Shown here piece after piece: positions 1-6,158 of a DNA stretch of 6,766 bases; positions within the stretch are counted from its first letter, which is position 1, and every line of letters begins with the position of its first letter. The position numbers and the translations under genes are program-made. The notes below the pieces were generated by a model. It was not told the origin of the DNA. It did not search any database and saw nothing but the letters and a program-made list of their open reading frames with translations. The DNA is from Bacteroidales bacterium (lineage in GTDB: Bacteria > Bacteroidota > Bacteroidia > Bacteroidales > P3), in NCBI GenBank assembly GCA_900769785.1, contig CAAGHV010000145.1:1-6766 (forward strand), written 5' to 3'.

Positions 1-17
1 ATATATGTAGGGGATAT

Positions 18-75
18 AAATTTGCCGGCTACAAACCCACCGCATGAAATTTGTCGGGTACAAACCCGCCGCGTG
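18..75. repeat. Tandem repeat, two copies of a 29-bp unit
   Basis: Copies lie at 18-46 and 47-75 and match at 25 of 29 positions. Both begin AAATTTG and contain TACAAACCC followed by a CCGC core. The second copy contains a short inverted repeat, CGGGT-ACAA-ACCCG (55-68), which is imperfect in the first copy. The array lies beyond the stop codon of the leftward glycosyltransferase gene and directly abuts the hairpin at 76-103. It may continue to the left of the window. No function can be read from it; a dispersed intergenic repeat family is the likeliest explanation. Confidence 0.75.
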
Positions 76-103
76 GTAGAGACGCGCCGCGGCACGTCTC
101 TAC
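76..103 (-). terminator. Strong hairpin after the leftward operon; possible terminator or palindromic repeat
   Basis: GTAGAGACG (76-84) pairs perfectly with CGTCTCTAC (95-103). The loop region between them contains the self-complementary GCCGCGGC (86-93). It lies 18 bases past the stop codon of the last leftward gene, where a terminator or 3'-end-stabilising structure would be expected. On the minus strand no run of T follows the stem, so it is not a classical intrinsic terminator. A REP-like dispersed palindrome is an equal alternative. The inverted repeat is certain; the terminator role is inferred. Confidence 0.5.
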
Positions 104-121
104 GTCGGCACCCGCCACCCG

Positions 122-1321
122 TCACCGCCTCAACAGCATTTCCTTATCGAACAGTGCGTTTCGCAATGCGTTTATAACCTCTATTGGAGTGGTGGCAAAC
201 GAAAAATTATCGTCTATATCTATTCCCTCGGCACGGCAGTATTCTATAAGATAAGATGTAGAGCTACCGCTAGGATATTGAGCATACTCGTTCCTGAGGT
301 ATTGCAGTATTCTCAGTCCGTCAACACGTTGTGCACACGCCCTCACAAACAGTTCGGGTCGCTTGTAGTTGGCTCGCATAGGCTGCCACAGAGCTGTGGT
401 ACGCAGTTGCTGTTGCAGAAAGGTAGTCATAGGCGTTGGGTAGTCGGCATGGTACAGGGTTGGGAACGAGTCGAATGTCTGCCCTACCCTATCAAATATA
501 TCTGATGGGTAGAATGGATACGAGCGTTCTTGGTCGTCCAATGTTTTTCCCACTGCCGGTCCGGTGCCAAATGGCACCCTATGGCTTGCCCGTGCCGACG
601 GATACACACAGGTGCGTAGGCAGGTGGATATACGTCCGGCTTTGGCCAACTTCTGCATAAGGTAGAAGTCCTCGCCTCCTTGCAGCGGTGTTATCCCCCC
701 CACACGGCGGTAGGCGCCTGCCGAAAACACCATTGCCGACCCCAGTGCGGTAAAGGCATAGGGGCTGGCAATACGCATAAGCTGAAGCATATAATAGCGC
801 ATATATATTTCGTATCGCAATATGGCACGGCACTCGTCGTCGGCACCTATATCGTCAAGTGGGTGATAGTATGGCACAGCTATAGCCCATAGGCCCACAT
901 CGTTGTTCATAGCCTCGATGGCTGCCGGCAGGTAACCACAGTCGAAATGGGTGTCGGCATCCATACTTACTATCAGCTCATCGTCGCCCCGCTGTTCAGC
1001 TATGGTGTCAAGCAGCAGCTTTCTGGCCCAGCCCACACCATGGCGTTTGCCCGTCCAGCCGTGGCCGGGTGTGGCCTTGTCTATAATAGTTATATCTATA
1101 TCGTTTATAGTATTCAGGTACTCTATCAGTGCCATATTCTCGTCGGCCATAGCCTTGTGGTCGGGGTTGCCGTCGGTCCACCAGTGGTCGGGGTTGTTAA
1201 CACATACGTATAGGGCAAAGGCCTTAAAAGTCTGCCTACGCAGGCAGTCTATAAGCCTAGGCATAGCCTTCAGCTCGGCCAGTGCGGGTACAGCCACCGA
1301 TATATGATTATATGCCGGCAT
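122..1321 (-). CDS. Glycosyltransferase family 2 protein
   Basis: A 399-residue protein, probably a cytoplasmic or membrane-associated GT-A fold glycosyltransferase that moves a sugar from a nucleotide-sugar donor. The N-terminus (ISVAVPALAE, residues 7-16) is the usual first strand of the fold. SMDADTH (119-125) is the DxD-type motif that binds metal and nucleotide sugar. GGEDF (215-219) fits the ED acceptor-site motif, and RVPFGTG (248-254) follows. No transmembrane segment is evident. The C-terminal 120 residues are not recognisable. It is the last gene of the leftward operon, 8 bases after rsmG, and starts at ATG. Acceptor and product (capsule, O-antigen, glycolipid or protein glycan) cannot be told from the sequence, and there are no other glycan genes beside it. 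The family call is firm; substrate is unknown. Confidence 0.85.
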   Translation of the reverse strand: MPAYNHISVAVPALAELKAMPRLIDCLRRQTFKAFALYVCVNNPDHWWTDGNPDHKAMADENMALIEYLNTINDIDITIIDKATPGHGWTGKRHGVGWARKLLLDTIAEQRGDDELIVSMDADTHFDCGYLPAAIEAMNNDVGLWAIAVPYYHPLDDIGADDECRAILRYEIYMRYYMLQLMRIASPYAFTALGSAMVFSAGAYRRVGGITPLQGGEDFYLMQKLAKAGRISTCLRTCVYPSARASHRVPFGTGPAVGKTLDDQERSYPFYPSDIFDRVGQTFDSFPTLYHADYPTPMTTFLQQQLRTTALWQPMRANYKRPELFVRACAQRVDGLRILQYLRNEYAQYPSGSSTSYLIEYCRAEGIDIDDNFSFATTPIEVINALRNALFDKEMLLRR

Positions 1322-1329
1322 GGTGTTGC

Positions 1330-1956
1330 TTATCGCTGAAAGGTAAGATGTACAACCTTCTTGGTTTCGTAAAAGTCCTCGGCAAAATAGTTGCTAAGTG
1401 GATATACCGTAGCTTTGTTGCCAAAGGCCTTAAGCTCTTCGGCTAGGTCGCCACCTTTGAGAGCCAGTATCCCATTCTGTAGCCCATGGCGGTTGGTGGG
1501 CAATATCTTGCCCTGCACCCATCGTGCAAAGTCGTTCATATCAGTAACGGCACGGCACACCACAAAGTCGTAGCGCTGCTGCACCTGCTCGGCACGTGTC
1601 TGGTAAGCCTGCACATTGCTTAGCTGCAATGCCTCGGCCACGGCGTTTACCACCTTTATTTTCTTGCCTATCGAATCCACAAGTGTAAACTTCACCTCGG
1701 GAAACATTATAGCCAACGGTATTCCCGGAAAACCGCCACCGGTGCCCACGTCCAACACCCTGGCACCCGGGCAGAAAGGCATCACCTTGGCAATACCCAG
1801 CGAGTGTATTACGTGGCGCTCGTACAGATTGTCTATATCCTTGCGCGATATTACGTTAATCTTCTCGTTCCATTCGGCATACAGGGCAGGCAAAGCCTCG
1901 TAGCGTTGCTTCTGCAGGTCGGTAAGGTTGGGAAAATATTTTATCAGTTGTTCCAT
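1330..1956 (-). CDS. rsmG: 16S rRNA (guanine-527-N7)-methyltransferase RsmG (GidB)
   Basis: Uses S-adenosylmethionine to methylate N7 of G527 in the 530 loop of 16S rRNA; in other bacteria loss of the enzyme gives low-level streptomycin resistance. The protein has 208 residues, normal for the family. The SAM-binding glycine-rich motif is VLDVGTGGGFPGIP (67-80). Family signatures also include NVISRKDIDNLYERHVIHS (34-52), TLVDSIGKK (91-99), TRAE (120-123), CRAV (134-137) and ALKGGD (165-170). I chose the ATG at 1956 rather than the in-frame TTG at 1962, because ATG leaves the same 6-base gap from the upstream gene as elsewhere in this operon. It follows nth and precedes the glycosyltransferase. 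No truncation is seen. Confidence 0.96.
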   Translation of the reverse strand: MEQLIKYFPNLTDLQKQRYEALPALYAEWNEKINVISRKDIDNLYERHVIHSLGIAKVMPFCPGARVLDVGTGGGFPGIPLAIMFPEVKFTLVDSIGKKIKVVNAVAEALQLSNVQAYQTRAEQVQQRYDFVVCRAVTDMNDFARWVQGKILPTNRHGLQNGILALKGGDLAEELKAFGNKATVYPLSNYFAEDFYETKKVVHLTFQR

Positions 1957-1962
1957 CAGCAA

Positions 1963-2634
1963 TTAATCAATTATGTTTTTTTGGGTTTTATCTTTCTTGT
2001 TTTTGGCGGCATAGTAGCGACACGCCCCTGCTATGCCACATATATTACACTGTGGTTTGCGTGCTGTACACACATAGCGGCCATGCAGTATAAGCCAATG
2101 ATGGGCTATAGGTATTTTATGTGCCGGAATATTATGTGTAAGAATAAGCTCGGTTTGTAGCGGTGTAGTGGAGTTGGTGGTAAGTCCTATACGGTTGGCC
2201 ACCCTAAACACGTGGGTATCCACAGCCATGGTAGGCTTGTTGAATATAACCGATGCTATCACGTTGGCGGTTTTTCGCCCCACACCTTGCAGCTTCTGTA
2301 GCTCGTCCACCTCCGATGGCACCACCCCGCCATACAGCTCTACCAATGTTCGGGCCATAGCCGCCAAGTGCCTACTCTTGTTGTTGGGATACGACACCGA
2401 CTTGATGTAGCCATATATATCCTCGGCCGAGGCCTTGGCCATAGCCTCAGCATCGGGGTAGGCCTCAAACAGCGCCGGCGTTACCATATTAACGCGCTTA
2501 TCAGTACACTGTGCCGATAATATAACGGCCACCAACAGCTCGAAAGCATTACGGTAGTTGAGCTCGCTATTGGCAACGGGGCGTTCCTTCTCGAAATATT
2601 CTATCACAGTGCGGTATCGTTGGGCTGTTGTCAT
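1963..2634 (-). CDS. nth: Endonuclease III, DNA glycosylase/AP lyase
   Basis: Base-excision repair enzyme that removes oxidised pyrimidines and cleaves the abasic site by beta-elimination. The protein has 223 residues, close to the usual length. The helix-hairpin-helix is LQKLQGVGRKTANV (112-125), with Lys121 matching the catalytic lysine. Asp139 in AVDTHVFRV (137-145) is the catalytic aspartate. The 4Fe-4S cluster ligands are Cys189, Cys196, Cys199 and Cys205, with the classical C-x6-C-x2-C-x5-C spacing. The early LLVAVILSAQCTDKRVN segment (33-49) is also a family signature. The Lys-rich tail after residue 210 is short and unremarkable. The ATG start lies 6 bases after the EEP gene, and rsmG begins 6 bases after its stop. 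All key residues are present, so it is probably active. Confidence 0.97.
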   Translation of the reverse strand: MTTAQRYRTVIEYFEKERPVANSELNYRNAFELLVAVILSAQCTDKRVNMVTPALFEAYPDAEAMAKASAEDIYGYIKSVSYPNNKSRHLAAMARTLVELYGGVVPSEVDELQKLQGVGRKTANVIASVIFNKPTMAVDTHVFRVANRIGLTTNSTTPLQTELILTHNIPAHKIPIAHHWLILHGRYVCTARKPQCNICGIAGACRYYAAKNKKDKTQKNIID

Positions 2635-2640
2635 AAGCTA

Positions 2641-3672
2641 CTAGTGCAATTTTAATGATACCAAAACGGGATAGTGGTCTGATATATCAACCTTTATCCT
2701 TCTGTACGAGTCTGTTGCAAAAGCCTTGTCGTGCAACACATAGTCTATCCTAAAAGCCGGGAACATACCGTTGTATGTAGTGCTGACTCCATCACCTTTT
2801 CCCACATACGCATCGTTATACATCTCACGCAACCGCTGGTAGGTATATGATGCCGGCGTATCGTTGAAGTCGCCACTGACAATGGTCTTATATGGCGATG
2901 CATTAATATGCTCTACCACCTTATCTATCTCCACCTCGTGCTTAACGGCGGTAGTCTTAAACTTCTGCAAAGTTTCCATACTTGCCTCGCTTACAACGCC
3001 ATGTTTTATACGATCAATCTCGTCACGGTCTTCCTCGTCCAACTTATACGACGACAAATGTATGTTATATATACGCACTGTATCGGAAGGCATCTTTATA
3101 TCGACATAAATATTACGCGTATTGCCTATAACGCCACCGCCTATTATAGGGTACTTGGAGAATATGGCAGTGCCATGGGGCAGCTTTTTCTTGCGCACAT
3201 GGCTGTGGTTATATGAGTAGCCTTGGCGGCGAAGGCTGTCGTATATATTCACTTTGGCAGGTTTGGCCACAAATTCCTGAAAGCATATCACCCCCGGATT
3301 ATTTTCGGCAACAAGAGCAATGGTATTGACACAGGCATCGTCGGCCAAAAAGCGATGTACGTTGAAGGTAAGAATGGTAAAATTACGCTCGTCGGTAACC
3401 ACATCGTTGCCCCCTATCTGATAATAGAGGGGTATAAAACTATAGCGTATAACTATAGCCACCAACGATACAAGGAAATACTTGCTAGACAGAAACAGCC
3501 ATAGCAATACAAATATAATGTTAACCACCAGCAGTGGTACATATCCATAGCTGAGTAGCGATACCCACACCACCGCCGACGGACGCACATAGCCCGCCAA
3601 GGTAGATACAAGGAATAGAACCACAAACACCACGTTGATAACCAACAATACCGATGATAGCAACCTTTTCAT
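2641..3672 (-). CDS. Membrane-anchored endonuclease/exonuclease/phosphatase (EEP) family protein
   Basis: A 343-residue protein with an N-terminal membrane region and a C-terminal EEP hydrolase domain. About three hydrophobic segments are visible, near residues 7-27, 34-62 and 64-85. The EEP domain starts near residue 98 and has the family's metal and phosphate residues in order: Asn104 in TFNVHRF, Glu133 in CFQEF, His205 in YNIHLSS, Asp268 and Asn270 in SGDFNDTP, Asp310 in RIDYVL, and Asp332-His333 in SDHYPV. The family cleaves phosphodiester or phosphomonoester bonds in DNA, RNA, inositol phosphates or phospholipids; the substrate here is not determined. The membrane anchor argues against a simple DNA-repair exonuclease role. 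It sits 6 bases from each neighbour, between the rhomboid protease and nth. A rhomboid followed by an EEP gene is, from memory, common in Bacteroidales. Confidence 0.9.
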   Translation of the reverse strand: MKRLLSSVLLVINVVFVVLFLVSTLAGYVRPSAVVWVSLLSYGYVPLLVVNIIFVLLWLFLSSKYFLVSLVAIVIRYSFIPLYYQIGGNDVVTDERNFTILTFNVHRFLADDACVNTIALVAENNPGVICFQEFVAKPAKVNIYDSLRRQGYSYNHSHVRKKKLPHGTAIFSKYPIIGGGVIGNTRNIYVDIKMPSDTVRIYNIHLSSYKLDEEDRDEIDRIKHGVVSEASMETLQKFKTTAVKHEVEIDKVVEHINASPYKTIVSGDFNDTPASYTYQRLREMYNDAYVGKGDGVSTTYNGMFPAFRIDYVLHDKAFATDSYRRIKVDISDHYPVLVSLKLH

Positions 3673-3678
3673 TCCACC

Positions 3679-4551
3679 CTATTTATTTGACGATTTAAAC
3701 AGAAATTCCTTCTCCTCCTTAGTAAGACGGTCGTAGCCATACTTCGATATCTTGTCCAATATAGCATCAGTGCGTTTCTGCTCTTCGGCCCTGCGGCGGT
3801 TATACTCCTCGTCCGACAGTGGCCTTTGGTGTTGGGGCTTAGCAGCCTTGTTCTTTATCACCTTTTTGAACACACCGGCAGGCTTTGCCACGTGTATATG
3901 ACGCGGAAGGTATATGCTCAGAAAGCCATACAACGCCCCACCTATATGGGCTATATGCCCACCGGCATTGCCCTTGGTGATACTAAAAAGGTCTATCACC
4001 ACCAACGCTATAGCTATATACTTGAGCTTGGTGTTGCCTATCAGCAACACATTAAGCGTATAGTTGGGAATATATGTGGCTACGGCTACAAATACGCCCA
4101 GCACCGCCGCCGACGCACCTACCGCCAACGACGGCGTAGATGCAAAAGCAGGAAAGAAATTCCACGCTACCACAAACAGCAACCCACCGGATACACCGGC
4201 AGCAAAATAAGTGGTAACAAGCTTACGCTGTCCCAAATACTGCGAAAACAATATTCCTCCTATATAGAGCATAAGCATATTGAATAGCAGATGAAAAACA
4301 TTGGAATGCAAAAACATATACGATAGCAATGTCCATGGTCTGGCAAAGACTACATCATAAGCCGACGATAGGGCAAAGTAGTCGTAAACAATACGCTCTA
4401 TACCACCATTACCAACAGAAAATAGAAATCCCACAATATCCAAAAACAACATAACTACCCATACCGCTACGTTGATAAGGATAATATTGGACAGAAAACT
4501 CCTAGTCCCGAAAAAGGTTTTAAGCTGTATTACAATATCATGTATTCTCAT
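3679..4551 (-). CDS. Rhomboid family intramembrane serine protease with cytoplasmic C-terminal tail
   Basis: A polytopic inner-membrane protease of 290 residues that would cut transmembrane substrates within the bilayer. The rhomboid core has RPWTLLSYMFLHSNVFHLLFN (71-91), carrying His82, His87 and Asn91. The serine motif is GASAAVLG (145-152) with Ser147, and the catalytic histidine is His202 in AHIGGALYG (201-209). The Ser/His dyad is therefore complete, although the serine motif reads GASA instead of the commonest GxSG. A charged tail (about 240-290; SDEEYNRRRAEEQKR then DRLTKEEKEFLFK) matches the tail found on many Bacteroidota rhomboids. The ATG at 4551 is preferred to the in-frame TTG at 4575, because that TTG lies inside the promoter -7 box. 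First gene of the leftward operon. Substrates are unknown. Confidence 0.93.
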   Translation of the reverse strand: MRIHDIVIQLKTFFGTRSFLSNIILINVAVWVVMLFLDIVGFLFSVGNGGIERIVYDYFALSSAYDVVFARPWTLLSYMFLHSNVFHLLFNMLMLYIGGILFSQYLGQRKLVTTYFAAGVSGGLLFVVAWNFFPAFASTPSLAVGASAAVLGVFVAVATYIPNYTLNVLLIGNTKLKYIAIALVVIDLFSITKGNAGGHIAHIGGALYGFLSIYLPRHIHVAKPAGVFKKVIKNKAAKPQHQRPLSDEEYNRRRAEEQKRTDAILDKISKYGYDRLTKEEKEFLFKSSNK

Positions 4552-4572
4552 ACTATAATCAGTTATAGAGTG

Positions 4573-4580
4573 CAAAAGTA
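4573..4580 (-). promoter_or_regulatory. Bacteroidota -7 promoter box for the leftward five-gene operon
   Basis: On the minus strand the bases read TACTTTTG, an exact match to the TAnnTTTG -7 consensus of the Bacteroidota primary sigma factor. Transcription should start about 5-7 bases further on, giving a leader of only about 15 bases before the ATG at 4551. I could not find a well-spaced -33 TTG/TTTG; the nearest TTG (4593-4595) is too close. Other operon gaps are only 6-8 bases and hold no such box, so this is the likely promoter for all five genes. Confidence 0.65.
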
Positions 4581-4648
4581 CACATTTTTTGTCAATAATA
4601 CCGATACTGTATAAACAAATATTATCAACCGTAGGTTTCGGTTATCAA

Positions 4649-4663
4649 ATATTGCAGCAATAT
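4649..4663. repeat. 15-bp palindrome in the divergent intergenic region
   Basis: ATATTGC-A-GCAATAT, perfect 7-bp arms around one base. The size and symmetry would suit a dimeric DNA-binding regulator. It sits about 70 bases upstream of the leftward -7 box. Its AT richness makes chance a real alternative. Confidence 0.4.
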
Positions 4664-4725
4664 CTATATCAAATACCCATTATGACCAACAGATAGCAGT
4701 TAAATAGCTTTAAATAAATATCACG

Positions 4726-4754
4726 ATATGTTAAGTGCGCTACACTTCACATAT
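4726..4754. repeat. 29-bp inverted repeat, 12-bp arms with one mismatch
   Basis: ATATGTTAAGTG (4726-4737) pairs with CACTTCACATAT (4743-4754) at 11 of 12 positions around the 5-base loop CGCTA. The only mismatch is 4732 against 4748. It lies near the middle of the divergent region, about 145 bases from each -7 box. No gene ends here on either strand, so a terminator for a known gene is not the explanation. It could be an operator for a divergent regulator or the stem of a small RNA. Confidence 0.6.
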
Positions 4755-4806
4755 TTTAATAGAATGGTATAAAAAGAGAAAAGATAGTTTGTGTAACAAA
4801 TAATTA

Positions 4807-4826
4807 TTTTATCTTGACAGATAAAA
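4807..4826. repeat. 20-bp perfect inverted repeat upstream of the lipoprotein promoter
   Basis: TTTTATCT (4807-4814) and AGATAAAA (4819-4826) are exact reverse complements around the loop TGAC. It is centred about 50 bases upstream of the lipoprotein -33 box, a place where an activator could bind. Half the arms are A/T runs, so the information content is moderate. Confidence 0.5.
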
Positions 4827-4863
4827 GAGAAATATATAAGTGTTAAATCAGTAGCCACATGAT

Positions 4864-4893
4864 TTTGTATGTCGCAATTATTTCATAACTTTG
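4864..4893 (+). promoter_or_regulatory. Bacteroidota promoter (-33 and -7 boxes) for the lipoprotein gene
   Basis: TAACTTTG at 4886-4893 exactly fits the -7 consensus TAnnTTTG. TTTG at 4864-4867 is a -33 box, with an 18-base spacer, close to the usual spacing. Transcription would start near 4898-4900, giving a leader of about 25 bases before the ATG at 4924. This is the best promoter match in the window. Confidence 0.75.
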
Positions 4894-4923
4894 CAATGCA
4901 AAATTAATCAGTTTGATATTACG

Positions 4924-5376
4924 ATGAAGAAACAATTACCAATATCAGTATATATGTTGCTATGCCTATCGGCTATGATGATATCGTGCAATATGATGGA
5001 TAAAAAAGAAATAGAAACATCGGTAGTAGGATATTTGGAAGCAATGATATCCGACAACTTCGGTGAAGCATACAAATATTCCGACAACGATACCAAAGAA
5101 CTGGTAAGTGTAATGGAACAGATATACAATATATCGGATACCGACAACAATATGTCGTATGCCGACACTTTGTCCACCGCCAAAGAAAAGAAGGTAGATG
5201 TAACCATAATAGATATAAATATTACTAGCGATACCTCTGCCAAGGTAAGCTACCTTGCACACCTCAACAACGAATTTATCGATAGCAATGTGCTAGAAAT
5301 GCGCAAGGTAAACAATCAATGGCTGGTGCACCAATCCAAAGAGAGTAGCACTTCGGAACTATTCGGCAACCTATAG
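4924..5376 (+). CDS. Small putative lipoprotein, DUF4878/NTF2-like
   Basis: A 150-residue exported protein of unknown function. MKKQ, then a hydrophobic stretch (about 6-20), then MISC with Cys22 form a lipoprotein signal peptide; the lipobox is slightly unusual in having Met at -3. The mature part begins with a helix-like segment (ETSVVGYLEAMISDNFGEAYKY, about 31-52) and ends with strands that include MRKVNNQWLVHQSK. This order of a helix with an exposure pattern followed by a KVxxxWxV strand recalls DUF4878/NTF2-like periplasmic lipoproteins, but similarity is by eye and weak. An upstream in-frame TTG (4891) would add 11 residues, but it lies inside the -7 box, so ATG 4924 is the start. Its own promoter is at 4864-4893; the next gene starts 60 bases after its stop. 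Confidence 0.8.
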   Translation: MKKQLPISVYMLLCLSAMMISCNMMDKKEIETSVVGYLEAMISDNFGEAYKYSDNDTKELVSVMEQIYNISDTDNNMSYADTLSTAKEKKVDVTIIDINITSDTSAKVSYLAHLNNEFIDSNVLEMRKVNNQWLVHQSKESSTSELFGNL

Positions 5377-5417
5377 CAATAAACAATACCCATACCAACA
5401 CTCAATAATAAATACTA

Positions 5418-5429
5418 CACATATAAGTA
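5418..5429 (+). repeat. 12-bp element CACATATAAGTA before the YiiX-like gene
   Basis: Identical to 6139-6150 before the MurD-like gene. It ends 7 bases before the GTG start codon. It may be a shared translation-initiation or regulatory element; it has no Shine-Dalgarno core. Confidence 0.45.
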
Positions 5430-5436
5430 ATACACC

Positions 5437-6087
5437 GTGATATCGAAAAAAACCAAATCAGTAATAAGTGCTATTGTTATATGTATGGTATTTGCTATTA
5501 TATACATATTATATAAGCAACCCAACAACACCTACACCACCAACTGCGACCGACTGAGCAACGACGAAATAGCCATGTTGCAAGATGGCGACATAATAAT
5601 ACGAAAAGGCTTTGGATATGTAAGCAACAAGATTGCTGACATACTGAACGAACCCTACAATGTATCGCACTGTGGCGTAATATATAGGCCTACACCTATA
5701 TCCATGCCGGTGGTTATACACTCCGTATCCAGCACCCTATCCGATATTGATGGAGTACAGAGATGCAACATCCAAAAGTTTGCCCACGAAAGCGAGGCAA
5801 ACAGCATAATAGTGGTGCGCTACAAAGATACAGCACAACATTCGGCCAAAATTATTGCCACCGAAGCACAACGACTACTACTGCGCAACCTGCCATTCGA
5901 TAATAGTTTCGACCTTACCGACAGCTCCAAGATATACTGCACCGAATTGGTATGGAAAATACTAAACGATAAATTCGGCCACGACTTATATCCCAACAAA
6001 TCGTCGCTATCCACAATGGGCTTTGCACCTCTTACTGATACAGCCTACTTCGACATTGTTATAAGCCACAACAATGCAGTAAAATAA
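5437..6087 (+). CDS. YiiX-type permuted papain-like (NlpC/P60 superfamily) hydrolase, membrane-anchored
   Basis: A 216-residue protein with one N-terminal hydrophobic segment (about 8-26) that is probably a signal anchor, so the catalytic part should face the periplasm. The domain carries the YiiX/YebB-like signature in circularly permuted order: LQDGDIIIRKGFGYVSNKIA (48-67), the catalytic histidine His78 in VSHCGVIYR (76-84), then the nucleophile Cys168 in IYCTELVWK (166-174). FDNSFDLTDSSK (154-165) before the cysteine is also typical. Families with this fold cleave amide or thioester bonds in peptidoglycan peptides, lipids or proteins; the substrate of this one is not known. The start is GTG, forced by an in-frame TAA at 5428-5430; the next Met (residue 17) would destroy the anchor. 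It lies directly before a Mur ligase gene, which makes a cell-wall role plausible. Confidence 0.88.
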   Translation: MISKKTKSVISAIVICMVFAIIYILYKQPNNTYTTNCDRLSNDEIAMLQDGDIIIRKGFGYVSNKIADILNEPYNVSHCGVIYRPTPISMPVVIHSVSSTLSDIDGVQRCNIQKFAHESEANSIIVVRYKDTAQHSAKIIATEAQRLLLRNLPFDNSFDLTDSSKIYCTELVWKILNDKFGHDLYPNKSSLSTMGFAPLTDTAYFDIVISHNNAVK

Positions 6088-6138
6088 CATTATGTTGCCA
6101 ACCAAATACTTTTTTTAGACATTGATAGTTATATATAT

Positions 6139-6150
6139 CACATATAAGTA
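6139..6150 (+). repeat. 12-bp element CACATATAAGTA before the MurD-like gene
   Basis: Exact copy of 5418-5429, ending 8 bases before the ATG at 6159. A shorter match, ATATAAGT, occurs at 4834-4841 upstream of the lipoprotein promoter. Confidence 0.45.
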
Positions 6151-6158
6151 TTAATAGT

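Larger units (their letters stand above)
4552..4923. other. Divergent intergenic region with two outward promoters and three inverted repeats
   Basis: This AT-rich stretch of about 370 bases separates the rhomboid and lipoprotein start codons. I see no convincing coding region in it and no tRNA-like fold. It holds an outward -7 box at each end (4573-4580 leftward, 4886-4893 rightward), and three inverted repeats at 4649-4663, 4726-4754 and 4807-4826, listed separately. The length exceeds what two simple promoters need, so regulator binding sites or a small RNA are possible, but neither is shown. Confidence 0.7.

Noticed and set aside
18..75. Possible CRISPR remnant from the 29-bp repeats
   Set aside because: The two copies are directly adjacent with no spacer and differ at four positions, and no cas gene is in the window.
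951..1307. 118-codon open frame on the plus strand
   Set aside because: Antisense to the glycosyltransferase N-terminal domain including the DxD motif; low-complexity Ser/Ile-rich product.
3826..4287. 153-codon open frame on the plus strand
   Set aside because: It lies antisense within the rhomboid gene, whose motifs and catalytic residues are complete; the product is rich in Tyr, Arg and His and resembles no family.
4705..4712. TAGCTTTA as an additional -7 box on the plus strand
   Set aside because: The last base departs from the TAnnTTTG consensus, no -33 box is well placed, and no gene follows closely.
4908..5243. 111-codon open frame on the minus strand
   Set aside because: Antisense to the lipoprotein gene and its leader; the plus-strand gene has a promoter, signal peptide and lipobox, and the antisense product has no recognisable feature.
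6110..6116. Run of seven T before the MurD-like gene, possible terminator
   Set aside because: No stable stem precedes it; the only candidate, GTTG/CAAC, has a one-base loop. It is also only weakly like a -7 box (TACTTTTT, 6107-6114).
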